From Phycomyces blakesleeanus NRRL 1555(-) (taxonomy: Eukaryota > Mucoromycota > Mucoromycetes > Mucorales > Phycomycetaceae): a stretch of DNA of 64,000 nt. This document shows, one piece after another, positions 24,171 through 36,500 of this stretch (position 1 is its first letter; each line of letters starts with the position of its first letter). The position numbers and the translations under genes are program-made. The notes under the pieces are model-generated. The model saw only the letters and a list, made by a program, of their open reading frames with translations. It made no database searches and was not told the DNA's origin. The DNA lies in assembly GCF_001638985.1 (NCBI RefSeq), contig NW_017265145.1, positions 620,001 to 684,000 of the forward strand, in the 5' to 3' direction.

Positions 24171-24733
24171 TAAGTAAAATATAAGCTTCACGATTCATCA
24201 TAAATAATACAGTTCCTAATAAACCTGACAAATAAAATTCCAAGAATAGAACACATAGCAGACACTTATACACTTCATAATGCTTCAGTAAAAATCGATC
24301 ATTAATGAATGTAAATCTTAAATCAAGAAACTAAATATGTATTTAAACAGCTACGAACTTTCTTAAATAGACAATACTTTTCTGGTACCTATTGTCCCCT
24401 TTGTAATTCTTTATAATTATACTTATAGCCATTGAAGCATTTTAAGACAAATTACTATATTGTGTCCATTTAATCAACTAGAATTAAGTTATATTTAAAG
24501 ATATATTTTTGTAAGAGTGTAAAGTAGCTTATTAGTAAACTCAAAAGAGAAAAATAAAGAATATATAAAGTTACCTATGAAAGATCGAATCTTTCGGCTC
24601 AGATAAAGTAGTAATGATAATGATAATATATTTCTTATTAATATTTCTGATATATTTTTAATAATATCATTAGTTTGTATCTTCACTGAAATCTCATGTA
24701 AATTACCAATAGGCCAAGCTAATTTATAATGTT

Positions 24734-25030
24734 TGTGGTATACACACCACAATTGAGTGAAGAACAGACCCCAAAACCAAACACTGGTTCCTTCTTGCTA
24801 ATAAATCTGGCAAGTTAACAATCTACGGAACCATTACACGCCAGACACACGTACACTGTACACTCATGCAGTGTAAACCAACCATTACACAACAGGGATT
24901 TGAATTACAGGGATTTTAATAGTAGCAGATATAAACAATATTATTTTGTCTCTTTAATAAATAGCACTCTCACAGTACCTACTTTTTCTATTATTAAGAT
25001 ACTAGCCCATAAAAATTGCGAATACCTCAA
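24734..25030 (-). repeat. right arm of long inverted repeat
   Basis: Partner of 23630-23924. The core 24734-24974 is 241 bp, the same length as the left core. The element spans about 1.4 kb with an 800-bp AT-rich loop lacking a coding frame. Confidence 0.85.
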
Positions 25031-26012
25031 TGTTATTCACTTTTCTTTTATTACGCACTGCTGTATAGTTGTTCGGTAAGCACTGGATAATACAGAGCCA
25101 GAAGTGATGGTTGCGTCAAAAACAAACAGACAAACACCACTCTTATATCTCTTTTGTTAGTTGAACTTCAAACATTAGTTATGAGATAGATATCATTGTC
25201 TTATTTTAAATTTTTAACAAATATTTAATCAATTAAAACACGAGAGTCAAACTTATGATATAATCACCCGTTTTTACCAAATTGGAAGTAGCGTAAGACC
25301 AAGAGAGAATATTTCAGAGAGCCGTTGTTTAAGATGAAGAATTTCGAGTTCCAGAAGAGTATAAATCTTTCACACTGGTTATTTCTAAATATCCTTCAAG
25401 TAAAACATGCTAAGTGTACTCTTTAAATAAATCTGAACTCTTTTATTTTTATCTTCTGTAGTGTGTGAAGGCAGAGGAAGATGAAGATGATTTTCATTAA
25501 TTATAAAGTCGCCTACTAAAATTACCCCTTTTTACCATAGTGGTGCAGTACATTAAATAAACCGAATTTATGGGGATGGTGTGTTGTATAAAGCGTCAAG
25601 TAAACAAGATAACAATAGTTTTAATGATGAGGTATCCATTATATTTCCTTTAAGATTTTTTTATAAAGTGCTGGCCATGTATTCTCCATAATCTTACATA
25701 TATACCAGTTCCCCAACGCTTTATATATACATCGAAGAACTAATAAATATCTAACTATTTATACAATGCATGTAATAAAGGCAAGTATTATTTTATGAAT
25801 ATGTTGAGAAAGAAAAACACATATGACTGTTTTCAAACTAAAGAAAGAAGTGAAGCTTTGTTTCAAAGGAATAGAGAAAACACAAATCTTAAAAAATGTG
25901 TTTTATTGGGTATGACGCAGAGTCTTATCAGTGGGGTCATATACACACTAATTGACAGCAAAACCTGATTTTTTTAGCTAGACAAAAGGCAGCATACATG
26001 TGTATTGTTTGC
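25031..26012. other. AT-rich intergenic region
   Basis: No coding frame, RNA gene or repeat recognised; it probably includes the 3' flank of the V-ATPase gene. Confidence 0.45.
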
Positions 26013-27101
26013 TTAGTTGAAGAATCGTCGGTTAGGAGAGTGGCCGAAGAGAGTGGCACGAATCTGAGGCAGCATCTAAAGTACAGTAAATAGTGTTACT
26101 CCAAATTCAAACAGATTAACCCCATGATTTGGATAAGGTACTTACTTCTTCACTGACAATTTCTAGGCGGGCTTCGAGAGTATTGTCGACAGTAATTTTG
26201 TTATCGAGACCGTAAAGGATAATACCACCAGCACTATAATAAAGTGTACTTTTAGACATCATAATAATACACAGTATTTTATTTTATTTTATTATATTAT
26301 ACATACCTTGATTCAGGCAAATAGTCCTCACTGACCGAAATACTAATTGACTGCTTGACACCTTCCTCAAATTCCTTGGTAACGTTCTCAATAGCAAGCT
26401 GAACGTTATCTGCATCAGCCTCGCGGCATCGGACAACTACCTCGGTCTCCATGAGAGTAAATACACCCTGAAGCATCAATTTTTCAAGAAGAACAGCATA
26501 CTGCTCCTCGTCCTTCTGAACTTCGTTAACTTGGCTTCGCGCCTCATCAAACAGGTTGTCAAGTACTGATTGACGTTCCTGAAGGGTTCTGAGACGAGCC
26601 TTGTTAATGTAGTTTGACTGGGAGCTAAAATCAAACAGTTCCTGCGTCAAATAATAGTTGATCATATATATATTATTTTACTTACATTCTCTTTTGTACT
26701 TCAGCCTGCTTTATTTTGCGTTCAAAAATGGCTTCGATATTGAGAGATTCTTGGCGAACAATCTTTGCCTAAAAGTGGACCAAGAGTTTAGTAGGGGCGG
26801 GCATGAAACCCTTCCTTCTCCGTTATTACCTTCTCAATGTTGAACTCTTCGTCTGCCTACACGAGAATGTCATTGACCTGTTACTCTTTGTTTCATGTTT
26901 TCTCCCTGAACATTTAACATGATGACCCACCTTGACCTTAATCTCTCGAGCCTTTTCAAGAGCTTCCTGCCTAATGAAAGCTACCTTTACGACGAAAAAA
27001 GAATGCGTCAGCTAGATCATTGCGTTTTGGAACAAAGCCCTTACCATCTTCTTCATCTCGCTGAAAACCTCATCGTCATTCAAGGGTCTAATAGTAGTCA
27101 T
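26013..27101 (-). CDS. VMA4: V-type proton ATPase subunit E
   Basis: Multi-exon gene. The start ATG at 27099-27101 gives MTTIRPLNDDEVFSEMKKM, followed by VAFIRQEALEKAREI, ADEEFNIEK, AKIVRQESLNIEAIFERK and SSQSNYINKARL. It ends with TVDNTLEARLEIVSEE and LFGHSPNRRFFN before the TAA at 26013-26015. The length is about 226 residues, the family norm. Subunit E is part of the peripheral stalk that joins the V1 ATPase head to the membrane rotor; the N-terminal long helix and the C-terminal globular half are both present. One exon (26830-26856) is only 27 bp. At least five introns are present, with GTAAG or GTAAT-type donors. The divergent neighbour mannose-6-phosphate isomerase starts about 750 bp away. 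Confidence 0.95.
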
Positions 27102-27848
27102 TTTAAAGCTATGTACGCAAAAAAAATAAGTTTATGCAAAAAGAACTTTTTTGTGTGAGTATGTTGCTTACTCCAGTCAAGTTCGTTCGGGAAAGAGAAG
27201 TGAGGAGAAAAGTGGGTTTCAAATGGCTCGACGTGTTGGAGTATGCTAGATACACCATCGAATGAGTGACGTATAAATAAATTTCTCTATCCGACAAGAT
27301 TATATCTTCACAGCTGCCAAATGATCACTTGTAGCAGTGTTTTTGATCTTTATGAAATAGTAATAATAAAAGATACATATTTTAAATGAAATAAGTAAGT
27401 ACGAATGTATTTAATGGCACTGAAAATCGTAGTATTAGTTAATTTAATTAACCAGAGCATTTATTTGGCAAACATTTATTATATAGTTTAGCCTTCATAA
27501 TATCTTTATTAAAACTTAATAGCTCTCCTCTAGAAGTAACATATATTTTATTTTTAGAGAAATAATAACTCTTGTACTAATAGCCATCTATCTATGTGCC
27601 TTTAAAAACACTGATATAAAAAATCTGTAGATCTTAGTACTAACTTTCCTACATGCCTATATATAAGAAACTAATCAACCAACAAACCTATAGAATTTCA
27701 TTCATAGTCTAGATCAGTATCCCATTTTGGTCTCATCAATTTTAGACCAGATATCCCCGCCCACCAAGCTTGACTTGGTCTCTTTTTAAGGCTCGATGTG
27801 CTACTCAGCTTCTTTAACCCTCCTTTTCCCGTATTTTATTACAAAAAA
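27102..27848. promoter_or_regulatory. shared intergenic region between divergent genes
   Basis: 747 bp between the V-ATPase E start (minus) and the mannose-6-phosphate isomerase start (plus). It must hold both promoters. AT-rich; a pyrimidine-rich tract lies just before the plus-strand start (27800-27840). No specific factor site can be defended. Confidence 0.5.
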
Positions 27849-29350
27849 ATGACTAAACTCCCTCCCTCTCCTATCTACCGCCTAAAATGTAAAACTCAAT
27901 CATACGACTGGGGAAAATTGGGCGATGTATCCAAAGTGGCAAAATTCGCAGAAAAATCAGGAACCATTGTTGATCCTTCTCTACCTTATGCTGAATTGTG
28001 GATGGGAACTCATCCAAACGCGCCCTCCATTGTGATGAATGAGGATGAGGATACTCTTAGAGACATCATTAGAGATCATCCTGAGCTCAGTACAGAAGAT
28101 ATTTATGAAAAATATGAAAGTGATCTCCCGTTTCTTTTCAAGATTCTCTCTATTCGTAAAGCACTCTCTATCCAAGCCCACCCAGACAAAACACTGGGCG
28201 CTCGATTATTCAGAGACTTCCCAGATAACTACAAGGCAAGATAAAATACCGCTTTAATTTAATACACTCAGTATCATTTCACATTTAATTAATATGTACT
28301 TTACATCCCTGTAGGATCCTAATCACAAGGTAGTTTGTTATAAATATAAACTATGTATATAAGTATATAAGTATATATTATATTATACTATTCTCAATTA
28401 CTCATTATTATATCATAGCCTGAGATGGCAATTGCCTTGACGCCGTTTGAAGCTTTGTGTGCCTTTAGACCACTGAATGAGATTGGTTACCATTTGGAGA
28501 CGTACCCTGAATTCGCAGCTATTGTGGGACCTGAAGCAACAGACTCATTTTTGTCTATCATGGATTCTGATGATGTGGAGATAAATAAGTCTGCACTTAA
28601 AAATGTATTTTCTGCCCTGATGAACAGTCCTCAAGATAGAGTTAAAGAGCTCCTTACAGATATGATAGACCGTCTCAAAGACATGGAAGACAGAAACGAA
28701 TTAGCCAATCTTATCCTGCGACTCGATCAACAATACCCAGGCGGCGACGTTGGTGTATTTGCAGTTCTTTTGCTAAATTATATCAAAATGGAACCAGGCC
28801 AGGCTATCTTCTTGGGTGCTAATGAGCCACACGCCTATTTGTCAGGAGGTAAGGAATACCACGCAAGGTCAACACTTCCTACATTAATACCTTACAAAAA
28901 ATAGATTGCGTAGAGTGTATGGCTGCAAGTGACAATGTTGTCCGGTCTGGGCTGACGCCTAAGTTTAAGCACGTAGATGTTTTGGTAGATATGTTAACCT
29001 ACCGCTATGGCTCAGCTGAATCACAGAAGATGACCCCAGTTCAATTCAGTGATTATTCACTACTTTATGACCCACCAATCGAAGAATTCTCTGTCATTTT
29101 GTCCTCTCAGAATCCTGGCGATGTAGAGCATGAAAAGGCTATTCAGGGTCCTAGTATCCTGATTGTCACACAAGGTGGCGGTATATTGGGGGAGGAGAAA
29201 GAGGGAATTCCAGAAGCAGAGACGACATATTCTCTTGAAGAAGGCTATGTTTACTTTATCGGTGCCAATACCCCAATATCTGCCATCGCTGGTGATAATG
29301 GCTTAGAATTCTACAGGGCTTTTACTGTTCTTCCTAAATTAGAAGAATAA
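27849..29350 (+). CDS. mannose-6-phosphate isomerase, type I
   Basis: Four exons: 27849-28235, 28315-28329, 28419-28848 and 28905-29350; 425 residues. It converts fructose-6-phosphate and mannose-6-phosphate, feeding GDP-mannose for glycosylation and cell wall. It is a zinc enzyme. Expected ligands are present: Gln109 and His111 in SIQAHPDK, Glu136 in NHKPEMAIALTPFEAL and His272 in GANEPHAYLSGD. Intron 1 uses a GC donor (AAG|gcaaga). Exon 2 is a 15-bp micro-exon (DPNHK) required to rebuild the metal-binding segment. Without these two features the frame ends at 28244. The start was chosen at MTKLPPSPIYRL; the upstream in-frame Met would add an unrelated hydrophobic leader. Confidence 0.95.
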
Positions 29351-30519
29351 GTCTCCTACACTAAGCATTCTTATAATATATATATTATCCATTTTCCATA
29401 CTATAATGTTAAATGTCAACTACTTTGGACTGTTACCATCTATAGAAGTTCAACAGAGTAGTTTGATAAACTATTCTAGTAAAGACACGCGAGGGAAAAA
29501 CTCAATATCTTATTGATGTATAATACTTTGGGGATACTCAGTCACGTTGTTCGAACAATTGTTGCATTCACAAAAACAATATTATTGGGCTAAAATTGTA
29601 ATAGCCACGAACAAATTTCGAGCAAAATTTGACCAAGAAACGTATAACTCTGACCGGGTGAATCGTTACTTTTTTATATGCAATAAGATAATGTTTTTAT
29701 CTGTATCCTTAATGAATTATAGAAGTCATCGAAGAGGAAATTAATGTAGAGCTGGAGCAGATAGTTGCTGTGAAAGAGCTTTAACAAACCCTTCAAGCCA
29801 ATAAATACATACACAAGGTTGTCAATGTATTGCCAAAGCTTGAGCCAAAGGAAAGAGCACTTGATTTCTTCGAGAGTCTAGATGCCTACACGTTCAAAGA
29901 AGAAATCAGAATGTGCAAAGATTATTCTATAAATGCTATAAAAATCTATGAATTTTGTACGAATTTTGTACTTTTGTCTTTTGGTATCCTCAACTACAAA
30001 ATAATATCATTAGTTAAAATTTACATAAGATTTTTTTCTAATAACCTGGTTGAGTACCCCCTATATTTCAAAAATTCTTTTTTCTTCTGCTAATATCATA
30101 TATGAATCCAATTAAGTTTAATATCAACGTTAGTACATTATATATTACGTCCTGAATCCAAAAATTATTAGGGAACGACTGAGAAACCCCTATATATTTC
30201 CATATTTTAAATACCAATTAATATTGATTAAAGCAATTCTCCATGTCCACTGAAATATATAACCACTACATTTTGAATGACGCCATGAAGACCTTGCAGC
30301 ATTACGAATAGTAATTCCACATATGCACACGCGTATATACATATATATTACTACTTAAAAAAACATTTGAAATAATATAGTAAAAAAGCCATTAAGAAAA
30401 ATACAGTATAATACAAGATACAAGCTATGGAAAGAAAGTTAAAATAGGACGAATAAAGCAAATTAAACAGATAAACAAAACAAATAATGCAAGAACAATG
30501 ACATTAGATTTATAGCAAT
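29351..30519. other. intergenic region with a possible coding relic
   Basis: Short frames at 29547-29744 and 29830-30093, plus an interrupted frame between them, encode charged peptide stretches (KFRAKFDQETYN, EEEINVELEQIVAVKEL, ALDFFESLDAYTFKEEIRM). These look more like protein than the surrounding AT-rich DNA, but they contain stops and match no family I recognise. Possibly a decayed gene or transposon fragment. The rest is featureless. Confidence 0.3.
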
Positions 30520-33500
30520 CTACAAACCCTTGCCTGCACTGCAAGAACTTTTTACACTCGAAGGTTTATGTGACAGTTTTCCCTTGAATTTTGACATCGT
30601 GTGTGTGTGTGAAGGCCCGCTGTAGTATTTTCCAAGCAGCATTCTTCCTTTGCTTGCCAATTCCTCATCGTTAGGAGCCGGGGCAATATTCTTTTCGCAA
30701 CGAGGAGGAATATTGATACCGCCTATACTGCGACGGTGGTTAGCTGTGCCTTTTTGGCAACCAAGATCATCCTCTACGCGCACGGGTATATCATGTTGTA
30801 ATGGTTCAACTGTTTCAGTTGGGTTCACAGAGGTCTTTGTTTTTCTAAATCTAAAAACGAAACCGAAAACAACAAACAAATCCATTTTAATATTAAATTT
30901 AGTTTTAACCGATGTTATTTAAACTAATGACGCTTTACCTTCGTGCCCATGGAAGCACGCGACGCGCTGTCTTTGTGTCCGTGGGTGCCTCGGCTTCCCA
31001 CCCAGCTTCCTGAGAATTGCTTGAATGCAAAGACACAGCATCCTTATCAAGTTCATGCTCTTCCTCTTCCCGGGAGCTCTCAGTTAACTCAAGCAAATCG
31101 TCTCCTTCGTATAATCCTTGGGGTTTCATTTGACTATCACAAAACCCACTTTCTTCAATAATAGAAGAACTGCTTTGTATGGATGATGTAGTATCTATAT
31201 TCTTCGTACTATCACGCGGATGACGTCTAATTGTCAGCTTTTCTTTGATCAGCGCAGGACTGTTGTTCAATAAAGCTGCACGCATAAAATCTAAGCAGTA
31301 AAGAGTAAGGCAGATAATTTAACATAAGTTAAAAATTCTTTTTGTCAAACAATCAGCATACCTTTCTTTATGTTTGACATGAGCTCAAACCATGACCATG
31401 TTTTGTTCCGGTACTCAAGATTAGGTTGTTGAAACACGAAATCACGCAAATCTTCAATGTTCTTTTCTTTCGGACCCTTGAAACGTAAATAATTGTCAGT
31501 CCCTGATATATTAATTGATATTTAAGAGATAAGTATATATTATTACCTGATAGCTCAAGCAATGCTTTGCACCTGGTATTTTGACTAGAATAAATGCACG
31601 ATTGTTTGATGCACGATTCTTCATGACCGTTAGATCATCGGTTGCCCCTTTTCTATCCAGTTTTGATTTATTTATTTTTTTCCCTTTCTTTCCAGTGGTC
31701 GGAGGTGCAGACACTATAGAAGATGTGTCTGGTGTGTCTAAATCTCCATTATCTTTTGGCATGTAAGAAATATCAACTGTCTTGATACTATCAGCCCCTG
31801 TATTTTTCCCGCTATCCAAAAACTTTGTGTTAGAGGCGTTTCGAAGTGAATCTTTGTCGACAGATTTTGTATCCAAATTTTGTATGCTTTCATTCTCTCC
31901 TGATCCATTTTCCATTTCTGCAAGATTTTGAGAAGAAGGCGAAAGAGAAATAGTTCCAACTGTATCCGGCTGCTTTATCCGCCTTTCCGGAGGGAATATA
32001 TATGAAGCCATGGCTTTTCCAAAATCATAGGTCATTTGAACTTTAACAGGAGACAGATTGATCTCTAGATGCTGAATGACAGGAATACCACCGACAGGTG
32101 CAAGAGAGGAAATATAACAGCGAATCATCTTATGTCGAGAGAAATCATGCACCTTACGAGGATCTGCGTAAGGACCGATGATGTCCGTAAATACGGGTGG
32201 TATAGTGCGGTTGGTGACATGGAGTAGGTCGACTTCAAGTGTGTTAGTGCTTGAGTGATCTTCTCTGTTGATCAGAATAAATGTTGTATTTGTTAAGTTC
32301 CATTCAGAAAGCGGCGTATCATTGTCGGTCAACATTTCCCAGATAACTTTTTCGGCCGAGAAAACAAACTTGAGGTTTGTGATGGGCTCATGATCGTTGC
32401 TTCGTTTACTAGTCTGAGTAATCTTGATAGCTTCCATACCCAGAAAGAGTTCTTCACGTAGCTCGTACAATGTAGTTCGTATATCTTGAAATTTGTCCAT
32501 TTGTGATTCATCCAAGTAAGCTACCTTTTGTCTATAATGGTCCCTGGTTTTTGTCAGACGGCGGATTCGGTTCTGAAGATTTTCAATTTTTCTTGTGATC
32601 TCACATGGATCTCCTCTGTCTGCTGCCATCATAATCTCACGAAGACGAGCAAGTCTTTCTTTTTTGGCTGGCTCTTTATATAGCAGTAGATCAACCGCAA
32701 CCTCATACATCGCATTGTATTGCTGTGAGTTCGCCGTCAAGGCCAATTTAGGAAAATTGAGTAGAACGGTATCACATCTGTCTTCAAAAGGATGGATTTG
32801 AGTAATACTGGAGTAAAGCTTAGCCTTCATTCGGAGTGGGTTGTACTTGTCGTATTGAATTGTTGCAGTCAATTTGGTACCAACGCGCTGGAACTTATCA
32901 GACAATTTTACATAATTAATCAACATTTCCGAAGGAATCCAAGTCAACCAATGTTCGTTATCTTTGGCTCCATAGTGATTATCCAGAAGTAGATCAACTG
33001 TTTCAAACTGTTCCTTCTTGGCGACAAAAAATTGGGCATTGTCGATACTCACAATCGTCCGGTCTTTAACAAGCTCCATATCAGCCTCCGATTCGCTCGC
33101 ATCGACAATATTAAAACCCTTGACTTGCATTCTCTGGTTGGACATGAGAACAAGGCTGTCTGGGTTGGCATCACTTTGGAGACTAATCTGCGGATTTAAC
33201 AGGTCAATTAAATATCCACTCTTCATAAGATAGCCTGATGGGATACTGTTTATGTGAGCCTCTGGATCATTAACATTCTTATTGCTTGTTTCCGAAAATC
33301 CACTTCCTCTTCTTGTGTCCTTCGAAGTTCCTTCTGTTTCATTAGCCGCGTAGATATTCTTTTGGTCAGCAAGTAATTTCTCAATCAATTCTTGGGCCAT
33401 CTGAATCCCACTATTGCTTTCATTTTCTTCCGATCCGCCCATCTCATTGCGCTGGTTTTGACGATGAGTCTCATTCATGTCTCGAAGAAACTTTACAGCA

Positions 33501-36500
33501 CGCGCAGACATGTAGTATGTTAGAGCACGCTTGTGCGCCTGAACATCTAGTAGGTGGTATATAATATTTCGGATCGAGTTGTTCCAAAGAATCTGGGCAT
33601 TGTGAACAATATAACGCTGTCTAAAATAGCCCATCAAGTTCTCCCACTTCATAAGAGAGTCGTGCCCAAAGATCATCGAACTTGAATATGCTGCTGTATC
33701 GGTGTGTCCATTGTGGGCTACATTTGGCATAGATTCAGTCGACAGCTCCCTGAGATAACGTTGTAATATGCCTCGCTTTTCAAACAGCATTTCCGTCTTT
33801 TCTACAATAGCACGCGACTGGAGAAGATGATAAGTTATTGTGTACTAATTGATTAATTAATTGATTAGTTTACCTCGTTCAGCAGGTCATTGTCATCAGA
33901 GCGGCCAGAGAGTCTAGATTCTACGTTGTGTAAACGAGCTTGATGCTTGCGGATCTGAAGATCAATATTATCGCTGCGCTCCTGCAAGAGAGACATCTGC
34001 ACCTCACGAGTTTCTATAAGTTAATCAAATATCAGTCAGCTTTTGAAGCTATTATAAAATTTAAAAAAAGAAAAGAAAAATTACCAACAGCAGTTCCCAA
34101 TATACAATCATGTGTTTTATGTAAGTATCGGTATTTCTCTACATCATCTCGATTATTTTGCTTAAGATAATACAGGTATGGCGAAAAAGCAAAGGGAAGT
34201 ACTTGGACTTTGGGTTCGACTTTTGGTGTTGGCATGTGTAATTCCACAAAATCGTCTAAGTCTACCCACTCTGGGGGTGTACTGTCTTCGTTTGACTTCT
34301 CATCCCAGTCTTCAAAGCAATCTGCCCGGCTACTGTCACTGCTAAATACACTTGATGTATCTATGGTACTTGATGGCAACCCAGATTCTCCAATTATATC
34401 TTCCATGGGCTGCTTCTTTCTATAACTGGCTCTGACTGCTCTCATATCAACGTTCTTCAATTGAACTTCGGCTTCATGTAATGGCCAGTTTGCCTTGAGT
34501 TGTTTGTTATCAACATTGAGGCCTGTTTGATGAACAACCTCCCTACGCTGGTGCATATCGACGTTAAAACTACTCACAAGAGCCTTGAGACCAACACAAT
34601 CTCCCAAATCATCGACAGATAAACTGCTCCCAGGTTCATTTTCATCTTTGTAAAAATAACCAATCATAAGTGGGCCAACCATAATCTTGTACTTCATTGT
34701 ACTCATGTGCTTGCTAAATTTCTTTGTTGGCCGGACATCCAGTTTTGGGTAAAGTGTACCACTACGAGTTGGATAATTCATTGCACCACCAAAAAGTCTG
34801 AACCAAGCACCAAAATGATCAAGGGTATTAGGAGTTAAGTGCATAGAGTTCATAGAAACTACATCGAGATCAGCTTCCTTGTCTTCCTCAATCTTTAGCT
34901 TTACGATACTGATAGAGAAATGAATGAAATGGGAACGGAAACCAGCATACGCATCGTAGTTCTATATAAATTTATGTGGGTTAAACAAAAGCTTCAACTT
35001 ATGGTATTTTTCTTACGTCTGAATCCCCTAGTTTCTCAACTGCGCTAGGTGTCATGAATTTAACATTATAATGGGGTAAGAAATGAAGAAGTCGACATTT
35101 GCGATCTTCCATTGCGTTTCCTTGACAGCCACACCCGTCCAAGTTTGGAGAGCATACTCGCTCTAAGTGACATCCAATACCCATACAGATACCACCGGAT
35201 AGCTTCAAAAGGATCTTGGAAAATCTCAACTCTTTTTCATCTTCAGATGTATTCAGAGATGGTTCGCGAGAGTCGGACCAAGCAGATGGGCGACCTTGCC
35301 TAGAGCTAGTTCCACTTGACGAGGCTCCAGAAGATAAGATACTTGCTTCATACTGGGGTTGTCCTTCTGGCAGCAAGTTTAGGAATGCATATCCTCCACG
35401 AAGCAAATCAGGAACACCTAGTGCATAGTCGCGGCTCAGCAACTGCATAAACTCTCCTTGTGGATTGTCATGTCCAATGTACCACTCAACCTGTTTACGC
35501 CAAACCATGGACATTCCGAATCCTCTGTCGCTCATATCGTACGGATTTCTTGTTCCTTTCATTACACATGCAACATCGCCTCCTCCAACAAAACCCAGCT
35601 TACACTGCGTATGAATCATTAACCGAAGTTTGTCCCAGAATCCAACTTTTGGTGACGGATCGATAGGTGGACGTGTCAGATTATCAAGGGCACCAGTGAT
35701 GTCTTGAATAGCAGGCTGATATGAAGTTGACCAACAGAAACTTGTCATACTTTGAGTAAAGACCTTGATATCGACAATTGAATAGAACTTTGGTGGTGTA
35801 CTGGTTCTTGCCACATTGAAATTGTAATTGATATTTTCTTGATCTACAATCAAGACATTGATACTTCGAGTTGCTTCAATACTGCCAAGCTCATCACCAA
35901 AGACGTAATCGCCGGAGAGAAGCCACGCCGGGGTAGAATCGTCAATTGTAGTCGGTGGGGGAACATGCATAAGAGGAATTGGATAATCTCTGATCTGGAT
36001 CCATGTCTTTCCGGCACTCCAATCGACATGGAACGGTACAAGTGTAGAAAACTGTGTGTCTAATGGAATACCTTTTCCATTTTTATGTACAAATTGGCGG
36101 GTATCCTCCAAAGGAAAACTGGGCTGGCTGAACTTGCATGCTGTCTTAAGTACGGTGATATTCAAAAGTGGAGGAGATCTCGGTAAAGGGATGGTGTGGA
36201 TATGAAATAGTGAAGGTATTTTTGAGGTGCTGTTATCTAGTTCATCATACATCTCATCATAAGCTTCAGACGTAGGATTTCTGTAATTAGACTGTCTCGA
36301 CTTGTCGTAGGCCATAGTTTCCTTCTGAATCAAAAAATTGACTTTTTTGATCCAAGAATTTGCATTGTGGTGTTGAAGTCCATGTAATGCTTCACTAACA
36401 CGAGCATCTGTCTCGGGATTGTCACTTGTTTGAGTGACTGATTGTACCTTTGCCTCAAATGCATCTTCTAATGCTAGTCGGCTAGTCTGCTCAAGAACAC

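Noticed and set aside
24495..24752. 85-codon minus-strand frame in the inverted repeat loop
   Set aside because: AT-rich, no domain, overlaps the repeat arm.
27978..28257. end of the mannose-6-phosphate isomerase at the stop near 28244
   Set aside because: This ignores the GC-AG intron; the following exons continue the enzyme in frame with its metal ligands.
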